Assembly (NCBI GenBank): GCA_002362105.1
Contig: DETD01000001.1
Location: forward strand, 62,001-126,000
Length of the DNA: 64,000 bases
Origin: Bacteroidales bacterium UBA3297
Lineage (GTDB): Bacteria; Bacteroidota; Bacteroidia; Bacteroidales; Paludibacteraceae
Direction: 5' to 3'
This document shows, in pieces, positions 43,444-53,075 of the stretch. Made by a program: the position numbers and the translations under genes. The number at the start of each line of letters is the position of its first letter. Positions within the stretch are counted from its first letter, which is position 1. The notes beneath the pieces were generated by a model. It searched no databases. It was not told where the DNA came from and worked only from the letters and a program-made list of their open reading frames with translations.

Positions 43444-44415
43444 TTAGAGTTCCCAAGCCAAAGCAGAAGCGCCAAGAATAGCGGCATTAGCACCAATCAG
43501 AGAAGACTGGAGCAATTTAACCTTATTCTTAAACACAGGCATAAGGTTGTCGTTCATAGCCTTTGCAGTTGGAACATGGATAAGGTCGCCAGCCTGCGAG
43601 AGACCACCGAAAAGAACAATCGCCTCAGGGCTGCTGAACTTAACGAAATCGGCAAGAGCCTCACCCAAAATAGTACCTGTTTCAACGAAGATGTCGTTAG
43701 CCATCTTATCGCCCTGACGAGCACAATCTGTAATAATCTTACCAGTGAGTTCTTCCTCCTTGTAATTGCGGAGCATTGTAGATGTTGTCTTGTCGGTAGC
43801 CAAGAATTCACGAGCAGTACGAACAATACCGGTAGCCGAAGTGTAGCACTCCAAGCAACCCTTGTTGCCACAACCGCAAGGACGGCCATTACGACGAACT
43901 ACAACGTGGCCAAGTTCGCCGGCATTACCATCGCTACCATAAAGCAGCTTGCCGTTGCAGTAAATACCAGAGCCAACACCTGTACCAAGCGTAATCATAA
44001 TGAAATCCTTCATGCCCTTTGCGACACCATAGGTAGCCTCGCCAATAGCAGCGGCATTAGCGTCGTTAGTCAAAGAAACAGGAAGACCAGTGCTTTCAGA
44101 AAGCAACTTTGCGAAAGGAACGATACCCTTCCAAGGCAGATTGGCAGCATGTTCGATGTTACCAGTGTAGTAGTTAGCATTAGGCGCACCAATACCGATA
44201 CCGTTAACATTAGCGATACCGACCTTGCTTTCTTCAATAAGCGCTTTTATAGCAGAAGAGAGGGCAGCCATATAATCGTTAAGATCGGGATACTGCTGCG
44301 TCTTAATAGAATTCTGAGCAACAACATTACCCTTTTCATCAACAATACCGAACGCAGTGTTAGTACCACCAAGGTCAATGCCTACAACATAAGGCTTTTT
44401 AGCTGTGTTTGTCAT
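43444..44415 (-). CDS. ROK-family glucokinase
   Basis: Cytoplasmic sugar kinase of 323 residues. It has the phosphate-binding GIDLGGTNTAFG (about residues 12-23), the catalytic Asp in LTNDANAAA (about 117), the second phosphate loop TLGTGVGSG (about 143-151) and the ROK signature LGHVVVRRNGRPCGCGN, followed by KGCLE; its His and three Cys bind zinc. Glucose is the most likely substrate given the co-directional sugar transporter 35 bases upstream. Other hexoses or N-acetylated sugars cannot be excluded from sequence. Confidence 0.88.
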   Translation of the reverse strand: MTNTAKKPYVVGIDLGGTNTAFGIVDEKGNVVAQNSIKTQQYPDLNDYMAALSSAIKALIEESKVGIANVNGIGIGAPNANYYTGNIEHAANLPWKGIVPFAKLLSESTGLPVSLTNDANAAAIGEATYGVAKGMKDFIMITLGTGVGSGIYCNGKLLYGSDGNAGELGHVVVRRNGRPCGCGNKGCLECYTSATGIVRTAREFLATDKTTSTMLRNYKEEELTGKIITDCARQGDKMANDIFVETGTILGEALADFVKFSSPEAIVLFGGLSQAGDLIHVPTAKAMNDNLMPVFKNKVKLLQSSLIGANAAILGASALAWEL

Positions 44416-44450
44416 TTATATTTCAGATTAGTATTTTAAACAAATTGTAA

Positions 44451-45902
44451 TTACTTAAGAACAATACTTTCAGGATGCTCTTCCTGCTTAACCACTATTT
44501 TTTTAGCCTTACCGATATGAGAACCTACAAAACCGTACCATGCCAAGTAAATATAGCAGAACAACGGAACAAGGAACGCATACTGCATACTTTCAGCAGG
44601 CAGTTTATCTGTCACATAACCCTGTATTGGAGGAACTATGGCACCACCAAGAATCATCATTACCAACAAAGATGAGCCCTGGGCAGTGTACTCTTCCAAG
44701 CCATCTATAGCCAAGGTAAACACATTTGAGAACATAATAGAGTTGAACAAACCAACTGAAAGCACAGCCCACAACGACACCTGTCCTTCGAAACAGATCA
44801 TTGTCAACAACAACAAGATATTAATTGATGCGAAGAAGCCCAGTGTACGAGAAGGAAGGGACTTTGCCGATATAAATATGATATAATTGAGAACAAGATA
44901 AACGAAGAAAAAGGCAACCTGTGAGATTTCGATTTCGGCCTTGGTGTTCATTGCAATACAGCAGATAATAACAGTGGTAAGTACACCAGCTACCGCCATC
45001 AGCAAGTACTTTCTAGACGATTCCATCTGGCTCATCGATATAGCACCCATAAAACGGCCAATCATTGCACCGCCCCAATAGAACATCAGATAAGTCGTTG
45101 CCACATCTGTCGACAATCCATAACAACCCTGCATAAAGCCAATCAGGTTATTTCCGATTGCCACTTCGGCACCAACATAGAAGAATATACCCAACATACC
45201 ATAAACCAAGTATGGGTGTTTCAGGGCGCCAGCACCCTTAACCGAAGCAGCGGAACCACCCGTGCTAACCTTATTCGGCACATTCGAGAAGAACAACACA
45301 CCCGCCAACATAAGGAGTACGCTGGCCAGCACCAGATAAGGGATTTGAACCGCATTGGCAGAATTCGCATCCGATTTAAAATAGGTAAAAATGAAGTAGC
45401 CGCCTACAACAGGGGCCAAAGTTGTTCCAAGAGAATTGAACGCCTGAGAAAGATTCAAACGGCTTGACGAGGTTTGCGAAGGGCCCAATATTGAAACCAA
45501 CGGATTTGCAGCAATCTGCAAGAACGTGAAGCCTGTACCCAACAAGAACAACGCACCCAAGAACAACGAGAACTTAGGGTCATCAGAGCCTGCTTCCTTA
45601 TAAAACAAGAAACAAGCCAAAGCCGCAATTACCAAGCCTGCGACCAACGTGTTCTTGTAACCAATTCGTTGAATCGGGTCTTTGTAGAAAGTAGAAACCA
45701 AAAAATAAATAAGGGAGATAACGAAGTAAGCGGTAAAGAACGCAAACTGTACCAGATTGGCTTCAAAATGGCTTAATTCAAAAACGCCCTTCAAATAAGG
45801 GGTCAACAAATCGTTCAAGCAGGTAATAAAACCCCACATGAAGAATAGCGAAGTCAGTGTAACGAGAGCCGCGCTATAATTCTTTTTGTCTGTATTTTCC
45901 AT
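44451..45902 (-). CDS. gluP: Glucose/galactose MFS transporter (FucP/GluP type)
   Basis: A 483-residue inner-membrane transporter with 12 predicted spans. It shows the FucP-family features FFMWGFITCLNDLLTPYLK (about residues 19-37), with the Asn and Asp of that segment used in proton-sugar symport, GTGFTFLQIAANPLVS and LNLSQAFNSLGT. It is upstream of the ROK kinase on the minus strand (35-base gap), giving a compact uptake and phosphorylation pair for free hexose, which the secreted glycosidases of the cell would supply. Confidence 0.88.
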   Translation of the reverse strand: MENTDKKNYSAALVTLTSLFFMWGFITCLNDLLTPYLKGVFELSHFEANLVQFAFFTAYFVISLIYFLVSTFYKDPIQRIGYKNTLVAGLVIAALACFLFYKEAGSDDPKFSLFLGALFLLGTGFTFLQIAANPLVSILGPSQTSSSRLNLSQAFNSLGTTLAPVVGGYFIFTYFKSDANSANAVQIPYLVLASVLLMLAGVLFFSNVPNKVSTGGSAASVKGAGALKHPYLVYGMLGIFFYVGAEVAIGNNLIGFMQGCYGLSTDVATTYLMFYWGGAMIGRFMGAISMSQMESSRKYLLMAVAGVLTTVIICCIAMNTKAEIEISQVAFFFVYLVLNYIIFISAKSLPSRTLGFFASINILLLLTMICFEGQVSLWAVLSVGLFNSIMFSNVFTLAIDGLEEYTAQGSSLLVMMILGGAIVPPIQGYVTDKLPAESMQYAFLVPLFCYIYLAWYGFVGSHIGKAKKIVVKQEEHPESIVLK

Positions 45903-45961
45903 GAATAAATATTAGAATGTTTCAAGCTACGAAGTTATTAAAAAATAAGATTGCTGTAAGC

Positions 45962-45999
45962 AAAAAAGGGAGTCAAGTAAGCCCCGACTCCCTTTTTTA
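45962..45999 (-). terminator. Intrinsic terminator after efp
   Basis: AAAAAAGGGAGTC pairs with GACTCCCTTTTTT around an 11-base loop. It lies 20 bases after the efp stop. Confidence 0.85.
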
Positions 46000-46019
46000 A
46001 GTATTTTAAACAATTCTAT

Positions 46020-46595
46020 TTACTTCTTCAAGCCAGCGTTAGCACGGCCAAGGTAAGAACCATCGCGAGTGTCGACGATGATTTCCTCGCCCTCTTCAAT
46101 GAAGAGAGGAACACGTACGGTAGCACCAGTTTCTACAGTAGCAGGCTTCAAAGTGTTAGTTGCAGTATCGCCCTTCAAACCAGGTTCAGTATAAGTGATC
46201 TTCAAAGAAACCTTTGCTGGAAGTTCTGCATAAAGAACGAGGTCGTCGTGAGAAACAACGTCAACATTGTCACCTTCCTTCAAGAAATCAACACCGTTGA
46301 TAGCCACCTTATCGATAGTGATCTGCTCGAAAGTTTCGTTGTTCATGAATACATACGCATCATCACCTTCCTTGTAAAGGAACTGGTATGGACGCTTAGA
46401 AATCTGAACGTCTTCCAACTTAAAACCGATCTGATAAGTACGTTCAAGCACGTTACCAGTCTTTACGTTCTTCATCTTAGTACGAACGAAAGTGTTACCC
46501 TTACCAGGCTTTACGTGCTGGAACTCGATTACGAAATAATACTGGCCTTCGATAAGGAGGCAAGTACCGTTTTTAACTTCTTGGCAATTAATCAT
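46020..46595 (-). CDS. efp: Translation elongation factor P
   Basis: Relieves ribosome stalling at polyproline. The 191-residue length and three beta-barrel domains are typical: KOW-like domain (1-63), OB domains (64-128, 129-191) with the EF-P signature region KGDTATNTLKPATVETGA. The loop that reaches the peptidyl-transferase centre is HVKPGKGNTF with Lys32 at its tip. I see no epmA or epmB nearby, so whether the Lys is modified is unknown. A -7 element TAATTTTG lies upstream (46635-46642). Confidence 0.96.
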   Translation of the reverse strand: MINCQEVKNGTCLLIEGQYYFVIEFQHVKPGKGNTFVRTKMKNVKTGNVLERTYQIGFKLEDVQISKRPYQFLYKEGDDAYVFMNNETFEQITIDKVAINGVDFLKEGDNVDVVSHDDLVLYAELPAKVSLKITYTEPGLKGDTATNTLKPATVETGATVRVPLFIEEGEEIIVDTRDGSYLGRANAGLKK

Positions 46596-46797
46596 ATAAA
46601 TATCTTAATAATTATTTTTCGACGTTTGAACTTGCAAAATTATAAAAAATTTCGGCAAACTTCTATTTTTCAACTCATAAATACGAATGACAGATTGAGC
46701 AAACAACGATTAAAATGAAGGAAACTTAGCATAAAAATGGGAAAAACGGTGGAATAGTCTTAAATTTGCAGACAGTATAAAAAGAATTATCCATTCG

Positions 46798-48087
46798 ATG
46801 AACTTTGTAGACGAACTCAAATGGCGTGGCATGCTTCAAGACATTATGCCAGGCACAGAAGAATTACTTGAAAAAGAAACCGTTACGGCTTATTTGGGTA
46901 TTGACCCAACCGCCGACTCACTGCATATTGGCCACCTTTGTGGTATTATGATGTTGCGCCACTTCCAGCGCTGTGGTCACAAGCCGTTGGCCCTGATTGG
47001 CGGTGCGACCGGTATGATTGGCGACCCTTCAGGAAAAAGTGCAGAGCGTAACCTTCTCGACGAGGCGACACTCACCCACAACATTGAGTGCATCAAGAAG
47101 CAATTAAGCAAATTCCTCGATTTCGACAGCGACGCAGCAAACAAAGCCGAACTGGTCAACAACTACGACTGGATGAAGGGCTACTCGTTCTTGGAATTCG
47201 TCCGCGACATCGGCAAGCACATCACTGTGAACTACATGATGGCAAAAGACAGCGTACAGAAGCGTTTGAACGGTGAAGCACGCGACGGCTTGTCGTTCAC
47301 CGAATTCTCTTACCAGCTGTTACAGGGTTACGATTTCCTTTACCTCAACAAGACCAAGAACTGCAAACTGCAGATGGGCGGTAGCGACCAATGGGGAAAC
47401 ATCACTACCGGAACAGAACTCATCCGCCGTACAAACGGCAACGAGTGCTACGCACTCACCTGTCCGCTCATCACTAAGGCAGACGGCGGCAAGTTCGGAA
47501 AGACCGAAAGCGGAAACGTTTGGTTGAGCAAGGACTACACCACCCCTTACAAATTCTACCAGTTCTGGCTGAACGTAAGTGATGCGGATGCAGAACGCTA
47601 CATAAAAATCTTCACCAGTCTCGACAAAGCGACTATCGACAACTTGATAGAAGAGCACAAAAAAGACCCAGGCTTGCGTCTGTTGCAAAAGCGTCTGGCA
47701 GAAGAAGTGACCGTTATGGTTCACTCTCGCGAAGATTACGAGCAGGCTGTTGAAGCTTCGAACATCCTTTTTGGTAAAGCCACCAAAGAAACACTGCAAA
47801 AAATAGACGAGCAGACACTGCTATCTGTATTCGAAGGTGTTCCACAATTCGAAGTCAACAAAGCCGACATTAACGATTGCGACTTGTTAACCCTCTGTGT
47901 TGAGAAAGCAGCTATTTTCCCTTCTAAGGGCGAAATGCGCAAACTGGTGCAGGGCGGTGGCGTATCAATCAACAAAGAAAAAGTTACAGATGCTAGTGCG
48001 AAAGCAGGTTCTGAAGCTCTGATTGCAGGGAAATACCTGTTAGTGCAGAAAGGCAAAAAGAACTATTTCCTCATCATCGCCAAATAA
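46798..48087 (+). CDS. tyrS: Tyrosyl-tRNA synthetase
   Basis: Class I synthetase of 429 residues of the bacterial TyrRS type. The HIGH motif is HIGHLCG (about residues 41-47), tyrosine-binding segments are YDWMKG and QLLQGYDF, and the KMSKS-type loop is KFGKTESGNVWL (about 233-244). The C-terminal S4-like RNA-binding domain (about 360-429) includes FPSKGEMRKLVQGGGV. A -7-like TAAATTTG lies at 46761-46768, 30 bases before the start. Confidence 0.97.
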   Translation: MNFVDELKWRGMLQDIMPGTEELLEKETVTAYLGIDPTADSLHIGHLCGIMMLRHFQRCGHKPLALIGGATGMIGDPSGKSAERNLLDEATLTHNIECIKKQLSKFLDFDSDAANKAELVNNYDWMKGYSFLEFVRDIGKHITVNYMMAKDSVQKRLNGEARDGLSFTEFSYQLLQGYDFLYLNKTKNCKLQMGGSDQWGNITTGTELIRRTNGNECYALTCPLITKADGGKFGKTESGNVWLSKDYTTPYKFYQFWLNVSDADAERYIKIFTSLDKATIDNLIEEHKKDPGLRLLQKRLAEEVTVMVHSREDYEQAVEASNILFGKATKETLQKIDEQTLLSVFEGVPQFEVNKADINDCDLLTLCVEKAAIFPSKGEMRKLVQGGGVSINKEKVTDASAKAGSEALIAGKYLLVQKGKKNYFLIIAK

Positions 48088-48110
48088 CAGTAAAAAAAAC
48101 GACGCGAAAT

Positions 48111-48141
48111 TTTGCTTTATAATAAAAGTATCTTAATTTTG
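48111..48141 (+). promoter_or_regulatory. tRNA-Gln promoter, full Bacteroidota consensus
   Basis: TTTG (48111-48114), a 19-base spacer, then TAATTTTG (48134-48141), ending 14 bases before the tRNA. It is a perfect match to the housekeeping promoter pattern. Confidence 0.82.
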
Positions 48142-48155
48142 CGACATATTTCGAT

Positions 48156-48227
48156 TGTCCCTTGGTGTAATGGTTAGCACAACAGTTTTTGGTACTGTTT
48201 GTTCGAGTTCGAGTCTTGAAGGGACAA
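48156..48227 (+). tRNA. tRNA-Gln (anticodon TTG)
   Basis: A full cloverleaf can be drawn in 72 bases: acceptor stem TGTCCCT/AGGGACA, D arm with GGTGTAATGGTTAGCAC, anticodon stem ACAGT/ACTGT around loop TTTTGGT (anticodon TTG at 48189-48191), and T arm with loop TTCGAGT and stem TCGAG/CTTGA. The discriminator base is A at 48227. The 3' CCA is not encoded (CAT follows). It has its own promoter and terminator. Confidence 0.95.
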
Positions 48228-48230
48228 CAT

Positions 48231-48266
48231 AAAAGAGGCGCATCTTACGGTGCGCCTTTTTTATTT
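48231..48266 (+). terminator. Terminator after tRNA-Gln
   Basis: AGGCGCA (48236-48242) pairs with TGCGCCT (48251-48257) around an 8-base loop, followed by six T residues then ATTT. Confidence 0.82.
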
Positions 48267-48354
48267 GTCTTAGCTTTATAACTTAGAAAAATCTATAAAC
48301 AATAGCCTGCAACAAAGCTATATTCTCCACTCAGCCCACAGCTGCACTTTTCGG

Positions 48355-48876
48355 TTAAAAGTGTAAACCAACAGAAACGTTATTAACACCAATGCCCATA
48401 TCAACGCTTTCAGCCCACGCAAGGCCAAAGCAACTACGCAGGAACTGTTTTCTTGCCTTATAGGTCTTTGAAACGCCTACAGAAAACGTACATATAGAAG
48501 CGGCAGTAACAGGCACACCGGCAACCATAAGCCATTTGCCCGCATCTTTTCTAGAGCCTTTGAAATTGTCGTACCAGTAGCTGCCAGTACATATAGCGGC
48601 AGTTCCAAGAAAGAAGCCTCCTATACTAATCAGATACATTTTCTGGCCAGCCCTCCGCTTTTCGTAAAGGGACGGATTGACCTTATGCATCACATAAGAG
48701 AGTTCTCCCGTGGTAATAACATGGTCTTCCACATATATACGTCCATTCTCGACCGACAAACTGTCTAACACCGGATCGGGCAGACATTCAGAAGCAGGGA
48801 CAAACACATTTTCTTCAGCCAGAGCAGGGTTCAAGAAGCCGAAAAGGCTGACAAAAAGAATAACAATAAATCTCAT
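48355..48876 (-). CDS. Small envelope protein, function unknown
   Basis: A 173-residue protein with signal peptide (1-20, ending ALAEE) and two further hydrophobic segments (about 78-98 and 114-135), suggesting an integral membrane protein. It ends in VSVGLHF, which resembles the terminal Phe strand of outer-membrane proteins, so a small barrel-associated role is possible. Family not recognised. It is the last gene of a three-gene minus-strand operon and begins only five bases after the DUF3078 gene. Confidence 0.65.
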   Translation of the reverse strand: MRFIVILFVSLFGFLNPALAEENVFVPASECLPDPVLDSLSVENGRIYVEDHVITTGELSYVMHKVNPSLYEKRRAGQKMYLISIGGFFLGTAAICTGSYWYDNFKGSRKDAGKWLMVAGVPVTAASICTFSVGVSKTYKARKQFLRSCFGLAWAESVDMGIGVNNVSVGLHF

Positions 48877-48881
48877 ATTCG

Positions 48882-50546
48882 CTATTGGTTGAAAGTATAT
48901 ATAAATCCAAAGCCCAACTGTTCCAAAATTTGCAGTTTAGGACTTTCATTCTCTTCGTAAACCGGAGTACTGTCGAAACGCATATTCAGCGTAAGCTTTG
49001 TTCGTAAATAGTTGTTTATCTTGAACGAGCCCACTGTATTCCAGTTAAACTCTACGTTCTTAAAGTTATAAGGCGCAAAGATATCAAATTCAGAACTGAT
49101 GCTTATATCTTTCGAGAACGCCCACTTCACCTTTCCTTTACCAAAAATACCAAAGTTAATTTGGGCTCTTTTAGTCGTATCTTCTATACCAACAGTCCTA
49201 ACATCCTCAATATCGTCGTTCACAACAAACAGCACCTTGGTTGTAATAGGTGAAAGATAGGCAAATATATCGTCTTTTTTGAATTCGTATTTTGCACCAG
49301 CTCCAACAAAGAAACGGGTTGGCGACATAAACGAAGTGGCAACAGTTGTCTTTTCCGTCTCTTTCGCCTTATAGTTTTTATAGGAACGGAACAACTGGGT
49401 ATTAAACTCACCATAGAGGGCCGGATACAATTTAGAGTCAAAATAGTTATACCCCATAGTAGAAGACAACTTGAACACGTCGTTATAGACTCTTATCACA
49501 TGGTCCTCAAGCACGGAAGAGGTATAAAAACCGACCTTAGTCTCCAGTTTATTATCCCATATTTTCTTTTCCTCCTTATAGTTTCTTTCCACACTACCCT
49601 CTCCCATCAGTGTAGCATAGTCGTTACCACCCTTATACCAGTTATTCGATATATAGCACTGGGTAAACTGCAAATCAAGCGTCGCCTTGGTGACCCAAGG
49701 ATCTTGTTTGAAAGGGCTGGCTTTCGGTTTCTTTATATCGGAAACATTCAGGCTCGAATTCTCGTCGACATCCACCTTACGCACATTTGAAATTTTCTTG
49801 CTGACCAGCAAACTTTGGTCGTCGTACTCATTCAAACGGACATAGTCGAATGCAGCAGGATTTCTGCCAACCAGAGAGAAGTTCACCTTTTCTCGCACCA
49901 AGTTGCGCACATCGTTTTGCGCATACAACTCTTCGAAATGCGTCTTTTTAGCCGGATACTTTTTCGCCATCAAGAACTTTGGCTTCTCATACTTCGGCAT
50001 AAAAGGGACCAGCGAGCGTTTCGATATAGAGTCGAAACAAAGCGGTCCACGGCCGAACGACTTGTCGCTATACACCTTCCACAAAGTATCGGCAGCCGCA
50101 TTGTTCTGCAAAACAAGCTGCTTGACAATCCAACGCGTACGTTTCTGCAACTGTGTTAATTCCACCTCAGGAGCCTCCCCCGACTTCAACATCCTCAACT
50201 CGTTTCGAAGAGTCTCGTTTTCCTTCTTCAAACGGTCGACATCAGACAACGGCTGTTCCACGTTTCGAGTAGACGCCAACGTATCGGAAGTGTTATGCTC
50301 GTTAGCCAACTTTATAACACGAACCCTATGGACAAGGGAATCGTAAGCCAACTTTCGTCCATAAGTTCTAAATTCCTCTACATAACGGCCCGACAACTCC
50401 ACCTTTACACTATCCACCAAACTCTTCCTCACACCTTTCAGCGGTTCATCGAGAGAGGCGACGATCTGCTGCGGAGTCTCACCCGCGGGGAATGCCTCGG
50501 TAAACGATAAAATAGAAGAAACTATAATTAATAAAAACTTACGCAT
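48882..50546 (-). CDS. DUF3078-like outer-membrane protein with N-terminal coiled coil
   Basis: A 554-residue exported protein with signal peptide (1-20). After a short region comes a predicted coiled coil (about 105-122, VDRLKKENETLRNEL). The C-terminal part (from about 280) has the DUF3078-like layout: TLDLQFTQCYISNNWYKGG, a repeated set of amphipathic strands (KVGFYTSSVLEDH, YNYFDSKLYPALYGEFNTQL) and a final GFGFIYTFNQ. DUF3078 proteins are Bacteroidota outer-membrane barrels with no known function. It lies seven bases after the TonB-dependent receptor gene and five bases before the next gene. Confidence 0.72.
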   Translation of the reverse strand: MRKFLLIIVSSILSFTEAFPAGETPQQIVASLDEPLKGVRKSLVDSVKVELSGRYVEEFRTYGRKLAYDSLVHRVRVIKLANEHNTSDTLASTRNVEQPLSDVDRLKKENETLRNELRMLKSGEAPEVELTQLQKRTRWIVKQLVLQNNAAADTLWKVYSDKSFGRGPLCFDSISKRSLVPFMPKYEKPKFLMAKKYPAKKTHFEELYAQNDVRNLVREKVNFSLVGRNPAAFDYVRLNEYDDQSLLVSKKISNVRKVDVDENSSLNVSDIKKPKASPFKQDPWVTKATLDLQFTQCYISNNWYKGGNDYATLMGEGSVERNYKEEKKIWDNKLETKVGFYTSSVLEDHVIRVYNDVFKLSSTMGYNYFDSKLYPALYGEFNTQLFRSYKNYKAKETEKTTVATSFMSPTRFFVGAGAKYEFKKDDIFAYLSPITTKVLFVVNDDIEDVRTVGIEDTTKRAQINFGIFGKGKVKWAFSKDISISSEFDIFAPYNFKNVEFNWNTVGSFKINNYLRTKLTLNMRFDSTPVYEENESPKLQILEQLGFGFIYTFNQ

Positions 50547-50553
50547 AAATCAA

Positions 50554-52965
50554 TTAGAAATCAACTGTCAACTTTATATTCACCTGTCTTGAAGTCAAAT
50601 AGTTAGGAACCGCATACTGACAATTAGTAACATCGGTCACCCAAAAGAACGAGCTTTCGTTCCTAATATCGAACAAATTAAGGACATCAAGTCCCAAAGA
50701 AACGGTCTTCAAATTACTAAACGGTTTTGTTTGCATAAACTTACTATTCGAACGTTTCATCACGTAAGTGCAGCCTATATCCACACGGCGGTAAGGCGAC
50801 GAGCGGAAGACAGCATCCTTACGTTCACTATGAGGAGGCCCGAATGGGAGGCCATCACCCCAAAGAAGTCTCAAATTAAACTTGAACTTCTCGTAGCCGG
50901 GGAAATAGTCTTGGAAAAACATCGAGACATCGTAACGTTTTTCAGACGGGCGAGAGATAAAGCCGCAACCGTCGCCATAGATATTTTCTTTCGCCTTCAT
51001 AAGCGACAAAGAAATCCAAGAATCGGTACCCGGCACAAACTCTCCAAACACTTTAAAGTCGGCTCCAACAACATAACCTTCCCCATCGTTCTCTCCGCTA
51101 TAAATAATGCGAACATTATCGACATTATAAGAAATCAGACGGTCGATATATTTACCGTAAATTTCGGTGGTAAACTTGAACGGACGTTGCCAAGCATGGA
51201 AGTAATAATCGCCACCAGCCACCAGTTGGACAGAGCGTTGCGACTTAATATCCTTATTCAGGCGGATTTCAGTATTACCATCAACGGTAAACGTATCTCT
51301 CAACTCCTTATAAAACGGTGTCTGGTAATAGAGACCAGAAGCCAGGCGGAAGCCCCAACGTGGCATTTTTTCTGGGAAGAAGGCAATAGAAGCACGCGGA
51401 CTCATCAAGAACTCGCTGTTCCAATCCCAATAACTGCCACGCACACCACCAGAAAGGACAACGCGTCCTACATCCGGACGGAACGTATAGCTATCCATCA
51501 CGTAGCCCATAATGCGGTTCGACTCAACCTCATTATCGGAAAAAAGGTTGTAGTACAGATTCAGGCAATCGGCATTAAACGGTATGCTGAATCCAGAAGA
51601 ATCGCGCATTTCCCATTCAGAGACCTTTTCAGATATTTTCTCACGCTGATAGGTCGCACCCCACTTAAACTCGTTTGCACCCCGCTTAAACTTACCCAAA
51701 TGAGAAAATCCGGTAACTTGGGCATGCATCCAGTTGCGCGCGTGCTGCGTATACGAACCTATACCGCTACTCAAATCCACAAAAGCAGAATTCGAGCCAT
51801 CGACATCAGAAAGGGCATACTCACCATAGATATCGTAGGTTTCGTTTTCCCGCGTATAATAGTTCGAGGCCAGCAGTTGCAGTTCAACCTCTTTAGTCGG
51901 GCGGAATTTCAACGCAAGATTACCAAAGAAAGTTTGGAACAAGTCCTTTTCCTGACCTTCAAAGTAAACCTTTAGCTCCTTTGCCATAGCCACAGTGCCA
52001 AACCTGGTGGTTCGGTCAACCGGAACAAACTGATAACTGTTCCTCGATATGTTTCCTAGCAAACTGAGTTCCCACTTCGGGTTAAAAGTATAAGTGATAT
52101 AGGTCTGATAGTCGAAAAAGCGCGGTTTATACTCACCCTCAGTATCTAACGAACCCAAAAGGTATTCATTCGACTTATAGCGAATACCATGTATCTGGGT
52201 AAGTTTACCCGTCTTCGCACCCACATAAGCAGACGCACCGAGCAGACTGACCATAGCAGAACCCTCGAATGCTTCAGGTTTCTTATACTGGATATCGAGC
52301 ACCGACGACATTTTATCGCCGTACTCCACACTATAGCCACCAGTAGAGAAAGACAGACTCTCGACCAAATCGGGATTAACGAAACTTAGGCCTTCCTGTT
52401 CTCCCGAACGGACCAGCATCGGCCGGTAAACCTCGATATGGTTTACATAGACGCTATTCTCGTCATAGTTACCTCCACGCACATTATATTGCGAAGACAA
52501 TTCGTTGCTTGAGCTGACACCGGCCTGGGTTGTAATCAGTCCCTCAATACCACCATTTGCGCTAGGTGTCTCCTTAAGCCGTTCAACAGGCAGACGACTG
52601 ACCGAAGCAGTCTGGCGGGACACTTCCGAGACAGAGACACCGGAAAGCATAACGGAAGAGTCTCGGAGAGTAACATTGACACGATGACTACCCGCCTTCA
52701 CTTTCTGAACAGAAATCATCACACCATACCCAAATTGTTCGAATCGAAGCGTAAGTTTTGGCAGATTTGTTTCAAATTCAAACGAATACCGTCCGGAAGA
52801 ATCCGTCGAGGTTCCATAAGGCAGCCCATCAACAGTAACGTCAACCGCTTCTATGCCGTGATTTGACTCGTCAGACACACGTCCATAATAACGCACCGAC
52901 GTTTGCGCCACCAGATGAGGAAGAACAAACGAAAGAAATGTCAATAATAAAAATAACTTACGCAT
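50554..52965 (-). CDS. TonB-dependent outer-membrane receptor with CarboxypepD-like N-domain
   Basis: An 803-residue receptor. Order: signal peptide (1-20), CarboxypepD_reg-like beta-sandwich (about 22-110, YYGRVSDESNHGIEAVDVTV), plug domain (about 120-240, with QYNVRGGNYDENSVYVNHIE), and a 22-strand-type barrel to a terminal KLTVDF with Phe. It lacks the long N-terminal extension and the SusD partner typical of glycan receptors, so it probably imports something other than a polysaccharide, such as a metal complex or peptide. The next two genes follow without space, so the three products may act together. A TTTG-N16-TATTTTTG promoter-like site (53047-53074) has a spacer three bases short. Confidence 0.85.
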   Translation of the reverse strand: MRKLFLLLTFLSFVLPHLVAQTSVRYYGRVSDESNHGIEAVDVTVDGLPYGTSTDSSGRYSFEFETNLPKLTLRFEQFGYGVMISVQKVKAGSHRVNVTLRDSSVMLSGVSVSEVSRQTASVSRLPVERLKETPSANGGIEGLITTQAGVSSSNELSSQYNVRGGNYDENSVYVNHIEVYRPMLVRSGEQEGLSFVNPDLVESLSFSTGGYSVEYGDKMSSVLDIQYKKPEAFEGSAMVSLLGASAYVGAKTGKLTQIHGIRYKSNEYLLGSLDTEGEYKPRFFDYQTYITYTFNPKWELSLLGNISRNSYQFVPVDRTTRFGTVAMAKELKVYFEGQEKDLFQTFFGNLALKFRPTKEVELQLLASNYYTRENETYDIYGEYALSDVDGSNSAFVDLSSGIGSYTQHARNWMHAQVTGFSHLGKFKRGANEFKWGATYQREKISEKVSEWEMRDSSGFSIPFNADCLNLYYNLFSDNEVESNRIMGYVMDSYTFRPDVGRVVLSGGVRGSYWDWNSEFLMSPRASIAFFPEKMPRWGFRLASGLYYQTPFYKELRDTFTVDGNTEIRLNKDIKSQRSVQLVAGGDYYFHAWQRPFKFTTEIYGKYIDRLISYNVDNVRIIYSGENDGEGYVVGADFKVFGEFVPGTDSWISLSLMKAKENIYGDGCGFISRPSEKRYDVSMFFQDYFPGYEKFKFNLRLLWGDGLPFGPPHSERKDAVFRSSPYRRVDIGCTYVMKRSNSKFMQTKPFSNLKTVSLGLDVLNLFDIRNESSFFWVTDVTNCQYAVPNYLTSRQVNIKLTVDF

Positions 52966-53075
52966 AGAATTCTAATTGCATCATCCTTAATCAAGGAAAC
53001 GAGCCACTGATTAAGATATTATATCGGCGTATGCCGACACAGAATACAAAAATAATGAAAATTTAGCAGACAAAA

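Noticed and set aside
43396..44439. A 347-codon open frame antisense to the ROK kinase
   Set aside because: The kinase has all ROK motifs; the antisense frame has no recognisable feature and begins in the terminator.
50731..51975. A 414-codon open frame antisense to the TonB-dependent receptor gene
   Set aside because: The receptor strand carries clear plug and barrel features; the opposite frame is rich in Arg and His as expected of a complement shadow.
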